A DNA stretch of 64,000 bases from Verrucomicrobiota bacterium (GTDB lineage Bacteria > Verrucomicrobiota > Verrucomicrobiia > Opitutales > Opitutaceae). A program made the position numbers and the translations under genes. Below, piece by piece: positions 52,864 to 61,112 of this stretch; positions within the stretch are counted from its first letter, which is position 1, and each line of letters starts with the position of its first letter. A model generated the notes under the pieces. It worked only from the letters and a program-made list of their open reading frames with translations. It did no database searches and was not told the DNA's origin. The stretch spans positions 1 to 64,000 of the forward strand of contig CANIWJ010000001.1 of the NCBI GenBank assembly GCA_947471035.1, written 5' to 3'.

Positions 52864-53634
52864 TTATTTCCAAGTTTTCCAAGGTGCATTATTTGCAGCC
52901 CAAAGCTCTTCCAGTAATATTTTCTCGCGTAGGGTGTCCATAGGCTGCCAGAAGCCGGTGTGTTTATAAACCGAAAGCTGGTCTGACTTCGCCAAGATAT
53001 CCAATGGCTGACGCTCCCAGATGGTCGAGTCTGACTCAATCAGATCTATAACGGAGGGTTCCAGCACGAAGAAGCCGCCATTGATCCAACCGCCGTCGCC
53101 CATTGGCTTTTCTTGGAAGTTGGTGATTTTGTGCCCTTCGATACCTAGTGCACCGTAGCGACCAGGAGGCTGCACACCGGTCAAGGTCGCCTTGCGGCCC
53201 TCCTTTCTATGAAAGGCGATAAGCTCGGTTATGTTTACATCACCGACGCCGTCACCGTAGGTGAAGCAGAAGGATTCATCGTTAAGATATTCGCGGACCC
53301 GCTTAAGGCGCCCACCCGTCATGGTGGCTTCACCGGTGTCAGCAATCGTTACGCGCCAAGGCTCGGATCGCCGGTGGTGCACTTCCATGTGGTTGTCCTT
53401 CATATCGAAAGTCACGTCTGACATGTGCAGGAAGTAATTGGCAAAATACTCTTTGATCACATAGCCCTTGTAACCTGCACAGATCACGAAGTCGTTGATG
53501 CCATGGGAGGAATAGATTTTCATCACATGCCACAGCAAAGGCTTACCTCCGACCTCCACCATGGGTTTGGGCTTCAAGTGAGTCTCTTCACTGATGCGGG
53601 TTCCGAGTCCTCCGGCTAGTAATACGGCCTTCAT
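52864..53634 (-). CDS. rfbF: Glucose-1-phosphate cytidylyltransferase
   Basis: The 256-residue protein starts MKAVLLAGGLGTRISEETHL, the nucleotidyltransferase signature, and has KPMVEVGGKPLLWH with the family length. It makes CDP-glucose from CTP and glucose-1-phosphate. First of the rfbFGH run on this strand. Confidence 0.95.
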   Translation of the reverse strand: MKAVLLAGGLGTRISEETHLKPKPMVEVGGKPLLWHVMKIYSSHGINDFVICAGYKGYVIKEYFANYFLHMSDVTFDMKDNHMEVHHRRSEPWRVTIADTGEATMTGGRLKRVREYLNDESFCFTYGDGVGDVNITELIAFHRKEGRKATLTGVQPPGRYGALGIEGHKITNFQEKPMGDGGWINGGFFVLEPSVIDLIESDSTIWERQPLDILAKSDQLSVYKHTGFWQPMDTLREKILLEELWAANNAPWKTWK

Positions 53635-53655
53635 TTTATGATTTTAAAATGTTTG

Positions 53656-55824
53656 TTAATCTAATTGTGGGACGTGTCGAACCACGATTCTAGGGTTTTC
53701 AAAATATGCCCAGTCTGATGTATGATCTGCCTTTTTGGAAACTCTAAATATGACGTCAACTACTGCTCCGCGGTAGTTAGCTAGAGGAATATTTAGCATA
53801 AATGGCTTGGCGTTTATGAGTTCCTGAAAGGCCACTTCTTCGCCGTTGATCAATACTGAAAACGCTACACCATCACCTGCGATGCCAGTGTATTTTATTC
53901 CTGTATTTAGCACTGCGTCTATACGGGTTGGTATATTGGTGTAGTGAATACTCGCCCATTCAAATTCAGGGGCGTGCAGGTATATACTCCCTTGTTTTTT
54001 TGATATATCGGGGTCAAGAAGATTATGAGTTGTGGCGTCCTTTATGTGATCAGTAAAACTGTAGATCGGGGTGTCGTATCGAATGTAATCAGTTGCCGCA
54101 GGAAGAAGGCTTGCGTCGGCTGTTGAAACAATTACGTGTCTCTGTGTGTATTCATCTAGCCAATCGTTCGGCACAACGATTAATTCGATGGGGAGTTTAT
54201 TATCTTCAATATAGTCCCTGAGTTGAGCATATGAAGTTGTCGGATATACTGACGGATCAAATTCTTTTGTAAAGCTAACCGGGGAGGCGCGATAGAATTT
54301 TGCATGAGTGTAACAAGCCAGGTGTGGGGAATCTGCAATTGTAGGGTGGACAAAAACGTATCCATCCTTCGGCTTGTGATCGTCAATTATTGCTGCCCAT
54401 TTTTTTACATTACTATCTATAGAATAGGAATTTACCTGCTGTAGTGGCAGCGATATTAGTGTTCCTTTGTAGATACCCGTCACCACTCCGGAGGAAATAG
54501 CCAAGATGGTAATATATGAGATGATGCGCCAATATGATTTTTTTTCAGATATAGCTTTGCAATAATACTTTAATCCAATCGCTGCGGATATAACTAGTGC
54601 TGGAAAGGAGTAAACTATAAATCTATATGGATGGTTGTTGTATCCGAGTAAGTCGTTATTAACCATAGCTGCTGAACATATCAGCAACACTACAGCTGAC
54701 TTTTGAGAAAAGTCTCGGATGCGTGTTGTGAATAGTAGTAATGCAGCGATAATTAGCGGCCAAAACGCCTCAATTTGTATTAACAGAGGTATCGACAGGT
54801 CAGTTGCTCGCACCCTGTTATCATAACTCATTGAGTTTAAATTTGCGTCAGCTAAAACTTTTAGATTAAAAACAATCAATACTGCAGGCACAGACAGCGG
54901 GACTAGGAGTGTCGCAATGCGCCAAAGATTACGCTCAATGATTGTGTAGCCCACGAAAACGATAACGCCAACTAGCGCCAGCAAGCTGAGGGGCGGGCGC
55001 ATCGAATACATTAATCCGATGATAGCCCACAAAATAAGTGCTGTAATAAGTAACGCCCATACTTTTTTAAGTTTTGATTGGGCACCTGCTGTCTTTACAT
55101 GGTCGTCATATGCATATGTTAGGCATAGCATTGCCATAGTAACAATAAAAAATAGGGCGGAAAGATAATGTATTGCATAGCATGCAGTCAGTGAGAGCAG
55201 CGATAGTATTAATGTGCCTTTGCTTGGATTTGAGATATTTTTTTCATGCGCCTTAATAAATGCAAATAGTCCGATATAACCAAAGACGGTTGAGGCCACA
55301 TCAGTATATAATCCTAATGTGCCTCGATAAAATGCGAGGATCACGGCATGCGCTCCGAAACCAGCTTCAGGGTATGCTGCTATTAATGGATGGAACGAGA
55401 AGACTGTAATACATACACACAGTGCCCACCATTTGTTTTTAATCAGGGTATATGAGCAACTGATGATTCCGGCGGCAAGGAAAGGTATGAGTAGTAAGTA
55501 AAGAAAATTTGCAATTGCCCATGGGTGTAGCCCAGTCAAATTTGATATTGCACCAAGAAACCACGACCATGTAAATTGATAGAAAATGGGGGTAGTATGG
55601 TTAAATGGGTCGAGATGATTAATCCCTTGGTTGCTGGCGGCGAATGCCATCGCGAAATTTATATACCGATCGTCCTGAAATTCGCCATTCTCAAAATTAA
55701 GACTTTTAAAACGTATTATTGCATTGGCTATGTGACCTATTGACAGGTAACTACATGAAATTACCACTAATGACGCGGTTATAGCGTAAATCCATTTTGA
55801 TGTGGCTTCAAATATTATTTTCAT
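53656..55824 (-). CDS. Large polytopic membrane protein, GT-C-like, unknown
   Basis: The 722-residue protein has about a dozen hydrophobic helices in its first 460 residues and a soluble C-terminal region (about 470-722) with beta-rich sequence ending TSDWAYFENPRIVVRHV. The layout, many helices with acidic residues after the first (ENGEFQDDRY), suits a GT-C-type enzyme using a polyprenyl-phosphate sugar, but no family was identified. It is markedly AT-richer than most of the window. The C-terminal motif DWAY-x-E-x-P recurs in the 79-residue protein at 60858. Placed next to GtrB-like and rfb genes it may transfer the lipid-linked sugar. Confidence 0.75.
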   Translation of the reverse strand: MKIIFEATSKWIYAITASLVVISCSYLSIGHIANAIIRFKSLNFENGEFQDDRYINFAMAFAASNQGINHLDPFNHTTPIFYQFTWSWFLGAISNLTGLHPWAIANFLYLLLIPFLAAGIISCSYTLIKNKWWALCVCITVFSFHPLIAAYPEAGFGAHAVILAFYRGTLGLYTDVASTVFGYIGLFAFIKAHEKNISNPSKGTLILSLLSLTACYAIHYLSALFFIVTMAMLCLTYAYDDHVKTAGAQSKLKKVWALLITALILWAIIGLMYSMRPPLSLLALVGVIVFVGYTIIERNLWRIATLLVPLSVPAVLIVFNLKVLADANLNSMSYDNRVRATDLSIPLLIQIEAFWPLIIAALLLFTTRIRDFSQKSAVVLLICSAAMVNNDLLGYNNHPYRFIVYSFPALVISAAIGLKYYCKAISEKKSYWRIISYITILAISSGVVTGIYKGTLISLPLQQVNSYSIDSNVKKWAAIIDDHKPKDGYVFVHPTIADSPHLACYTHAKFYRASPVSFTKEFDPSVYPTTSYAQLRDYIEDNKLPIELIVVPNDWLDEYTQRHVIVSTADASLLPAATDYIRYDTPIYSFTDHIKDATTHNLLDPDISKKQGSIYLHAPEFEWASIHYTNIPTRIDAVLNTGIKYTGIAGDGVAFSVLINGEEVAFQELINAKPFMLNIPLANYRGAVVDVIFRVSKKADHTSDWAYFENPRIVVRHVPQLD

Positions 55825-55892
55825 TTTAAAATATTTATTTACACTTACTTCTTTTAGAGTAAAACTTTTGACATTAGCAGCTAATGGAGACT

Positions 55893-56849
55893 TTACTGCT
55901 TGTCTTTACTGTTGCTGCTAGCGGTTATCTTCTTAATGACATATTGGGGAGAGCCGTTTATGGTAAGTAATGCCCTACCTAGGTATTCTCCGACCATGCC
56001 GATCGCAAGTAACTGCAGGCCACCTATAACTAATAACGTAACAATTATAGACGACCAACCGGAAGGCAGGTTGTCATTCATTATTCTTTGTATTATGAGA
56101 AAGATCGCGTAGGCGAATCCAAGCCCGGCGGTTATGAAGCCCGCAAATGAAGTAAGTCGAAGGGGGTAGATGGAAAAGTTGGTCGCCATCTTCATCCAAA
56201 GGGAAATGGATTTTTTTAGCGAGTATCCGCTGTCGCCAGCATACCTATCATGATGGGCCACATCTACCGATCCGACATTAGTGGTAACAGTGAGTATCAA
56301 TCCATCTAAATATACAAAGGGACCTTTGTAACGAAGAACGGCATCCTTGATCTCGGATCGCATGGCACGAAATGGAGAAAGATAAAGCCCCTTTGGTTTT
56401 TTGAGCAGAAGCTGAGCTGCCTTATCGTTTAGCTTGCTGCCCAGCACTTTCCATAATGCGTGATTTCGATTTTTGAAATGGGCAAATACTATGTCGTGGC
56501 CTTCATCTAGTTTATTCAAGAGCAGCGGAATGTCAGATGGATTGTGCTGCAGGTCGTCGTCCATGGTGACTATCACCTGGCCCAAAGCGCACCCCAAGCC
56601 CGCCATGATTGCATTATGTTGCCCAACGTTCTTACGCAGAAGGACGCCGCGGATGGATGAATACTTGAGTGACGCCTCTTCAATGGCCTGCCAGCTCTTG
56701 TCTGGTGAGTTATCGCACACCAATATAATTTCAAAGGACCGACCGGTGCTTTCTATCGTTTCGGTCAAAAGTTCGGAGAGTTTTGGTATTACGCCTGCAC
56801 TCCCATACACAGGAATTACCACGGATACTTGTGGGGTGTTATTGGCCAT
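55893..56849 (-). CDS. GtrB/DPM1-like glycosyltransferase family 2
   Basis: The 318-residue protein has a GT-A catalytic domain (VSVVIPVYGSAG, DDDLQHNPSD metal motif) and two C-terminal membrane helices (residues 225-290), the layout of bactoprenol sugar transferases such as GtrB and ArnC. It would load a sugar onto undecaprenyl phosphate at the cytoplasmic face, for flipping by GtrA. The ATG at 56849 is used; an ATG at 56876 would add nine residues. Its start overlaps the stop of the preceding gene. Confidence 0.88.
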   Translation of the reverse strand: MANNTPQVSVVIPVYGSAGVIPKLSELLTETIESTGRSFEIILVCDNSPDKSWQAIEEASLKYSSIRGVLLRKNVGQHNAIMAGLGCALGQVIVTMDDDLQHNPSDIPLLLNKLDEGHDIVFAHFKNRNHALWKVLGSKLNDKAAQLLLKKPKGLYLSPFRAMRSEIKDAVLRYKGPFVYLDGLILTVTTNVGSVDVAHHDRYAGDSGYSLKKSISLWMKMATNFSIYPLRLTSFAGFITAGLGFAYAIFLIIQRIMNDNLPSGWSSIIVTLLVIGGLQLLAIGMVGEYLGRALLTINGSPQYVIKKITASSNSKDKQ

Positions 56850-57522
56850 AATATTTTTGGATGCAGCGTTTTGCATAGGATGACTTAAGGTCTAAATTTA
56901 AACAGGAGGCAGCCAATAGGCATTGTTCGACATCGATGTCATAGTTGCCGCCTGAGTCCACAAGTGCGTATTTTGATTTTTTTCCAAGCACATCTTCGAA
57001 TATACGTACCAGTTCTAGGCTGCTGACAGGATCGGCCGAGGCGATGTTGATGGGTTTGGTGGGAGAGGTTATGGTTCCGCAAAAATGGTCCGCAATTTTT
57101 ACAACATGTTCTACATCAATAAGATTTCTGCGAGCTTGGCTCCACACAGAGAAAGATTCTTCTCGGCTTATTTTGTTGAATAGAAAGTTCGTGAGGAGTT
57201 TTAAATTAGAGCTTTTACCTACAACTTGAGCCAAACGCAGGATCAGTGTATCTGATCTTTGGCCCAGCAACTTTTCCATCGCGAGTTTATGGACTACATA
57301 GGGGTTGTCGGTTTTGGTGGGATCCAGAACTGAGCAACTCGAGAAATAGACAATGCGTGTATTTTTACTGAGGCAGTCACGGATGAGTTTCTCCTCTCGT
57401 AGGAACTCAGCCGGCGATTTTTCTGCGGAATCTGACACTCCCGCAGCCAAGTATATAATGTTGCCATTGGGTATATCGTGTCGCTTAAGCGCGGTAGCCA
57501 GAAGGCCGTTTCCTATAATCAT
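56839..57522 (-). CDS. Short NAD-dependent epimerase/dehydratase-like protein
   Basis: The 227-residue protein starts MIIGNGLLATALKR with a shortened nucleotide motif and has FSSCSVLD and the YVVHKLAMEKLL tyrosine/lysine pair of extended SDRs. It is about 70 residues shorter than typical relatives, so part of the substrate domain is reduced. It could be a sugar-nucleotide epimerase or reductase of the O-unit pathway. The ATG at 57522 leaves a 10-bp gap after the upstream gene. Confidence 0.7.
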   Translation of the reverse strand: MIIGNGLLATALKRHDIPNGNIIYLAAGVSDSAEKSPAEFLREEKLIRDCLSKNTRIVYFSSCSVLDPTKTDNPYVVHKLAMEKLLGQRSDTLILRLAQVVGKSSNLKLLTNFLFNKISREESFSVWSQARRNLIDVEHVVKIADHFCGTITSPTKPINIASADPVSSLELVRIFEDVLGKKSKYALVDSGGNYDIDVEQCLLAASCLNLDLKSSYAKRCIQKYYGQ

Positions 57523-57532
57523 GATGCGAGAA

Positions 57533-58396
57533 TCAGCTCTTGGCAATGGACTGCCGATGGCCACGGGCCAACAGATAGTTTATAACCATACTGCGGGCCC
57601 AGCCGGTAAATCTTGCGCCCAATACAAGCCATCTCTTGCGCAGGTTAGACAGATGGAAGTCGCCGGCATATAGTTCGAGAAAGCGTATATATTCGGCGGT
57701 GAATAAATCTCGGCTCCGACGGGTGGTTCCATTACCATGAATACGGAATTCGTAAAGGGGCTGCGCGATAAAGCGCGCCGGCGCTTGTTTCATAATGCGG
57801 AACCAAAATTCTATATCCGTGTAATACTTGAACGAGCCATCGTAAGCGCCGACCAGAGAAACAAGCTCACGCTTGAACAATCCGCCGCCGGGTTCGCCAA
57901 ACAAATTTTTACCGTATGCCGTAAGGCATTTGCGTCCATGGATTACGTAGTTGATTTCCTGATCGGCAAACGCTATACGAGAAAAAAACATGCGTCCGGT
58001 CGCATCGATGATGGTTTTGCCGCTTAGGGCTAACCCGCAGTTGGAATGTTTCTCTAGCGCTTCGGCTTGAAGCTGCAAACAATCGGGTCGGAGGTTGTCG
58101 TCACAGGGCAACACCTTAATGTATTTGCCGGTGGCCTGCTCCATGGTCCGATTCCAATTTTCGGCCATGCCGCAGACCTCGGTATAAGGGATGACGCGGA
58201 TGTTTTTGTGGCTATTTTTAGCGGCCAAGTCCCGCGCCACGGTCAAACTTTCGTCTGTGGAGCCGTTATCACAAATTATCAACTCCCAGTTTTGGTATGT
58301 CTGATTAATGACGGATTCTATGGCTTGCTGGATATAGGGCATGCCATTGCGCACTGGCATACAGACGGAAACCATGATTTGAGATGATGCGGACAT
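57533..58396 (-). CDS. Glycosyltransferase family 2
   Basis: The 287-residue protein has the GT-A opening VSVCMPVRNGMPYIQQAIES, the nucleotide-sugar part CDNGSTDESL, a DxD-like CDDNLRPD and the later acidic region (YTDIEFWFRIMKQ). No membrane helix. It is expected to add one sugar of the O-unit. Start ATG lies 14 bp after the preceding large membrane protein. Confidence 0.88.
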   Translation of the reverse strand: MSASSQIMVSVCMPVRNGMPYIQQAIESVINQTYQNWELIICDNGSTDESLTVARDLAAKNSHKNIRVIPYTEVCGMAENWNRTMEQATGKYIKVLPCDDNLRPDCLQLQAEALEKHSNCGLALSGKTIIDATGRMFFSRIAFADQEINYVIHGRKCLTAYGKNLFGEPGGGLFKRELVSLVGAYDGSFKYYTDIEFWFRIMKQAPARFIAQPLYEFRIHGNGTTRRSRDLFTAEYIRFLELYAGDFHLSNLRKRWLVLGARFTGWARSMVINYLLARGHRQSIAKS

Positions 58397-58410
58397 TAGT
58401 ATAAATTAAT

Positions 58411-60861
58411 TTAGTTGGTTTGCAGGTTAATAACCCGGAACAGCAGCGACCGGCTATCGCCTTTCGGGATGGTTGCTTGCGCGTTGCTGGAGAAGACTAA
58501 AATAGCGAAGCCAGGCTTGGCCTTGAACTCTAATTTGGTGCGCCCGCCGGGTTTTAATTCTACCTCCCGAGATTCGCCCGCGTAGTTTATTTTCATAACT
58601 TGCTCATTAATGCCTTCTATTTGAAAACTTAACACGCTGCTGCTGAAGGGGGCGTGTATTTCCAATGTAGAGTCCTTGCTGGCGCACCACCGGTAAGTGT
58701 CCGTACCGTTGATTTCTTGCTCGTACCAGTTTGTCGGATAAAATACAGCCGCTCTATTGGTAGCGAATGCAGTTACGTTGAAGTTATATAGTGCGTAAGC
58801 CAGATGGCGTTCATCACCGGGGACGCGCGCTGGCGGCGCGTCAGTAAATAGTTTTAGGAGATTAACGCCCTTCTGCGCTAGTACATGCAATGCAAGGGTC
58901 TGTCGGCTTCCCGGCTGCAGATCTATAGCGTGTATTTGTTTGCCGTTAAGCTGTAACTTTATGTTTCGATTTACCAGGCTCTGAAGGCTCATGGAGAGTT
59001 CAATAGGACCCTCGTTTGTGATTTGAAACCGTAGCTCAGCGGTTGAGCCGTCGCTCCAAGCCCAGCTATCGTCTCCGGCCTTCTCTTCGGGATACCAGCC
59101 TCGCGAGTAACCGGTTGGTAGGATTGGCAATTCCGGCGTTTTAGATGGCTTGAAAGTATAGATTATCCAATCGTTGATCGCGTGCCGAGGTAGGGATAGG
59201 GCTTGGAGTTCTTGGTCCAGTTGGGCTCCCTCATCTTCAAAACCTAGCTTATTTATCATCAACGCCGAGAATCCGTATGTGGATAGCGCGGATATGAGCT
59301 TTTCGGGAGGTAATTTGGCAGTGTCTTTAAGCCACTTGTCCGTTTCACGGCCTTTGTTATTACCGTAACTAAACCGCAGGTTGCTGGATGCCAAATAGGG
59401 TCGCAGCAGTTCGTAGTCGTGCAGTTGGTTAATAGGTGGGCTTTCAGGGCTTTCCATCACCGGTAGCTGAAAAACCGCAGACTGTGCCGGAAGCAGTCCT
59501 TCTAGTAAGGATGAAACTTCTTTGTCGCTCTCGACCGTGGCGCGGGTCTGTTCTTTCACTTCAGGCAGACGAAGGACCTTGGGATATTGGTCTAGCAGGC
59601 ATATTGGAATCAACAGCCATAAAGCTATCGTCGCCACCCGGCGGAAACGTCCAAGCCGGTTTACACGCACAGCTATAAACAACAAAGCAAGCGTTAGTAT
59701 GAGGATTGAGAACCGCGTTGTCGCTCTAAACGCGTAAAATCGGGTAAAGTAGGCAAAGATAATGTTTATACCGCCCAGGCACGAGAAGAGCAGGATCCAG
59801 ACTGTGGCCCAAAAATACCCGCTTGGACACTGATTCCTCGCTGCCGAGATAGTCGCTGACGTTATAATCCAGACCAAGCCTAACACACCTATGAATCCAA
59901 TGTAGGGTGAATAAGGCTCACTATTTAACATGCGTTCCGTGTAGTATTGAGCGGTAAGATCGCCAATCAGGGGGACTTTTTGAGGCGGGAGCAGCATCTC
60001 AAGTGGCTTAAGACTGTATATCTCCATGCCCTGATAATTGCGCTGGGTGGCACCAAGGTTTGGTCCGTATTCCCGTGCGTAGGAGAAGGTATCCATATTC
60101 ATCGCTGTGAACCCGCAGATCACCACCAACAGCATGCCTGTAAAGGGCAGTAGGTTGCGCAATTCCTTCTCCCGGATAGTTGAGGCAAATGAAGCCATCG
60201 CCCAAAACTGAACCAGGATAAAGGTGTAATAGATATTTGATATGGACGTGATAACAGCGATCAGCAGCAGGAACACCCAATCGAATCGACCTAGCCCTTT
60301 TCCTTGTCGAAACAGGATTATAGAGGCGACTATTCCCAACGGCAGATGCCAAAGGAAGCTGAAGCCTAGATGCCCTAAGCCCTTAATGGCGAGATAGGTA
60401 TTACCTGAATATATAATAGCCAGAGGGAGGCTGATCGAGTCACTGACGCTGAGGCGACGGCAGGCGGCGAACAAGCCTATGCCTGCGAGTATGTGGGCCA
60501 GGCAGACTGTCAGATTGCTGGCTGCCATGAGACCGAAAAACTTAGATAGCTGACCGCCAGTCCAGAAAGTGTATTCTTCGGTGATGGGGAAGTCGTTGTA
60601 ATTGGCCCCGAACGGTGCCCCCAGCCGGCTGGCGTTGTCTTGTCCCCAAAGTTGTAGGTCGCCCTCTTGGCCCATTTTCATCAACGCAAGCACTGCGAGG
60701 TGATCCCCATGATAACCTTGGGGGGTTTTCCAGTCTGCTCGTTTCCAGCAATTGTTAGCCCAACACCAACTCAGCCCTATAGCTACGGCGAGTCCGAGAT
60801 AGAGCGCTATCGAACGAAGCAGAAGAGATTTAGATGAGGCTGAAGAAACGGCGACGTTCAT
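58411..60861 (-). CDS. Very large polytopic membrane protein, unknown
   Basis: The 816-residue protein has about ten membrane helices in the first 430 residues and a long periplasmic C-terminal part (430-816) that includes two beta-sandwich-like halves. The N-terminal region (HGDHLAVLALMKMGQEGD and the loop with NDFPITEEYTFW) contains acidic residues at the first periplasmic loop, as expected in a GT-C enzyme. No specific family was recognised. It overlaps the 79-residue gene upstream by 4 bp, so translation is probably coupled. A role as lipid-linked sugar transferase is suggested by context only. Confidence 0.75.
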   Translation of the reverse strand: MNVAVSSASSKSLLLRSIALYLGLAVAIGLSWCWANNCWKRADWKTPQGYHGDHLAVLALMKMGQEGDLQLWGQDNASRLGAPFGANYNDFPITEEYTFWTGGQLSKFFGLMAASNLTVCLAHILAGIGLFAACRRLSVSDSISLPLAIIYSGNTYLAIKGLGHLGFSFLWHLPLGIVASIILFRQGKGLGRFDWVFLLLIAVITSISNIYYTFILVQFWAMASFASTIREKELRNLLPFTGMLLVVICGFTAMNMDTFSYAREYGPNLGATQRNYQGMEIYSLKPLEMLLPPQKVPLIGDLTAQYYTERMLNSEPYSPYIGFIGVLGLVWIITSATISAARNQCPSGYFWATVWILLFSCLGGINIIFAYFTRFYAFRATTRFSILILTLALLFIAVRVNRLGRFRRVATIALWLLIPICLLDQYPKVLRLPEVKEQTRATVESDKEVSSLLEGLLPAQSAVFQLPVMESPESPPINQLHDYELLRPYLASSNLRFSYGNNKGRETDKWLKDTAKLPPEKLISALSTYGFSALMINKLGFEDEGAQLDQELQALSLPRHAINDWIIYTFKPSKTPELPILPTGYSRGWYPEEKAGDDSWAWSDGSTAELRFQITNEGPIELSMSLQSLVNRNIKLQLNGKQIHAIDLQPGSRQTLALHVLAQKGVNLLKLFTDAPPARVPGDERHLAYALYNFNVTAFATNRAAVFYPTNWYEQEINGTDTYRWCASKDSTLEIHAPFSSSVLSFQIEGINEQVMKINYAGESREVELKPGGRTKLEFKAKPGFAILVFSSNAQATIPKGDSRSLLFRVINLQTN

Positions 60862-61097
60862 TTTTGAGCACGAAGGTTAACCAACGCGGGACGTTCGACG
60901 TAGGCCCAGTCGTAGGATTTCTTTTCCCCTTTGTTTACTAATATTATCAAGCTGGAGCCGGAGAACGCGTGCCATGCGTCATCAGCATAGGCTATGTGCA
61001 CGCCTGCCAACGGAGCGAGTGCGTGGACCCCCAGTAAGCCAAGCAGTAGCAGCGTGAGCAGTGTTTTTATTCTTAGCTTCAGCGGGTCTGGCCTCAT
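60858..61097 (-). CDS. Small membrane-anchored protein with DWAY motif
   Basis: The 79-residue protein has an N-terminal hydrophobic segment (KTLLTLLLLGLLGVHALAP) and a short polar C-terminal part ending KKSYDWAYVERPALVNLRAQ. That tail resembles the C-terminus of the 722-residue membrane protein (KADHTSDWAYFENPRIVVR). It may be an internal-deletion remnant that kept both ends, or a genuine small protein. Its stop overlaps the next start (ATGA). Confidence 0.65.
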   Translation of the reverse strand: MRPDPLKLRIKTLLTLLLLGLLGVHALAPLAGVHIAYADDAWHAFSGSSLIILVNKGEKKSYDWAYVERPALVNLRAQK

Positions 61098-61112
61098 TAA
61101 TATAGATTGGAG

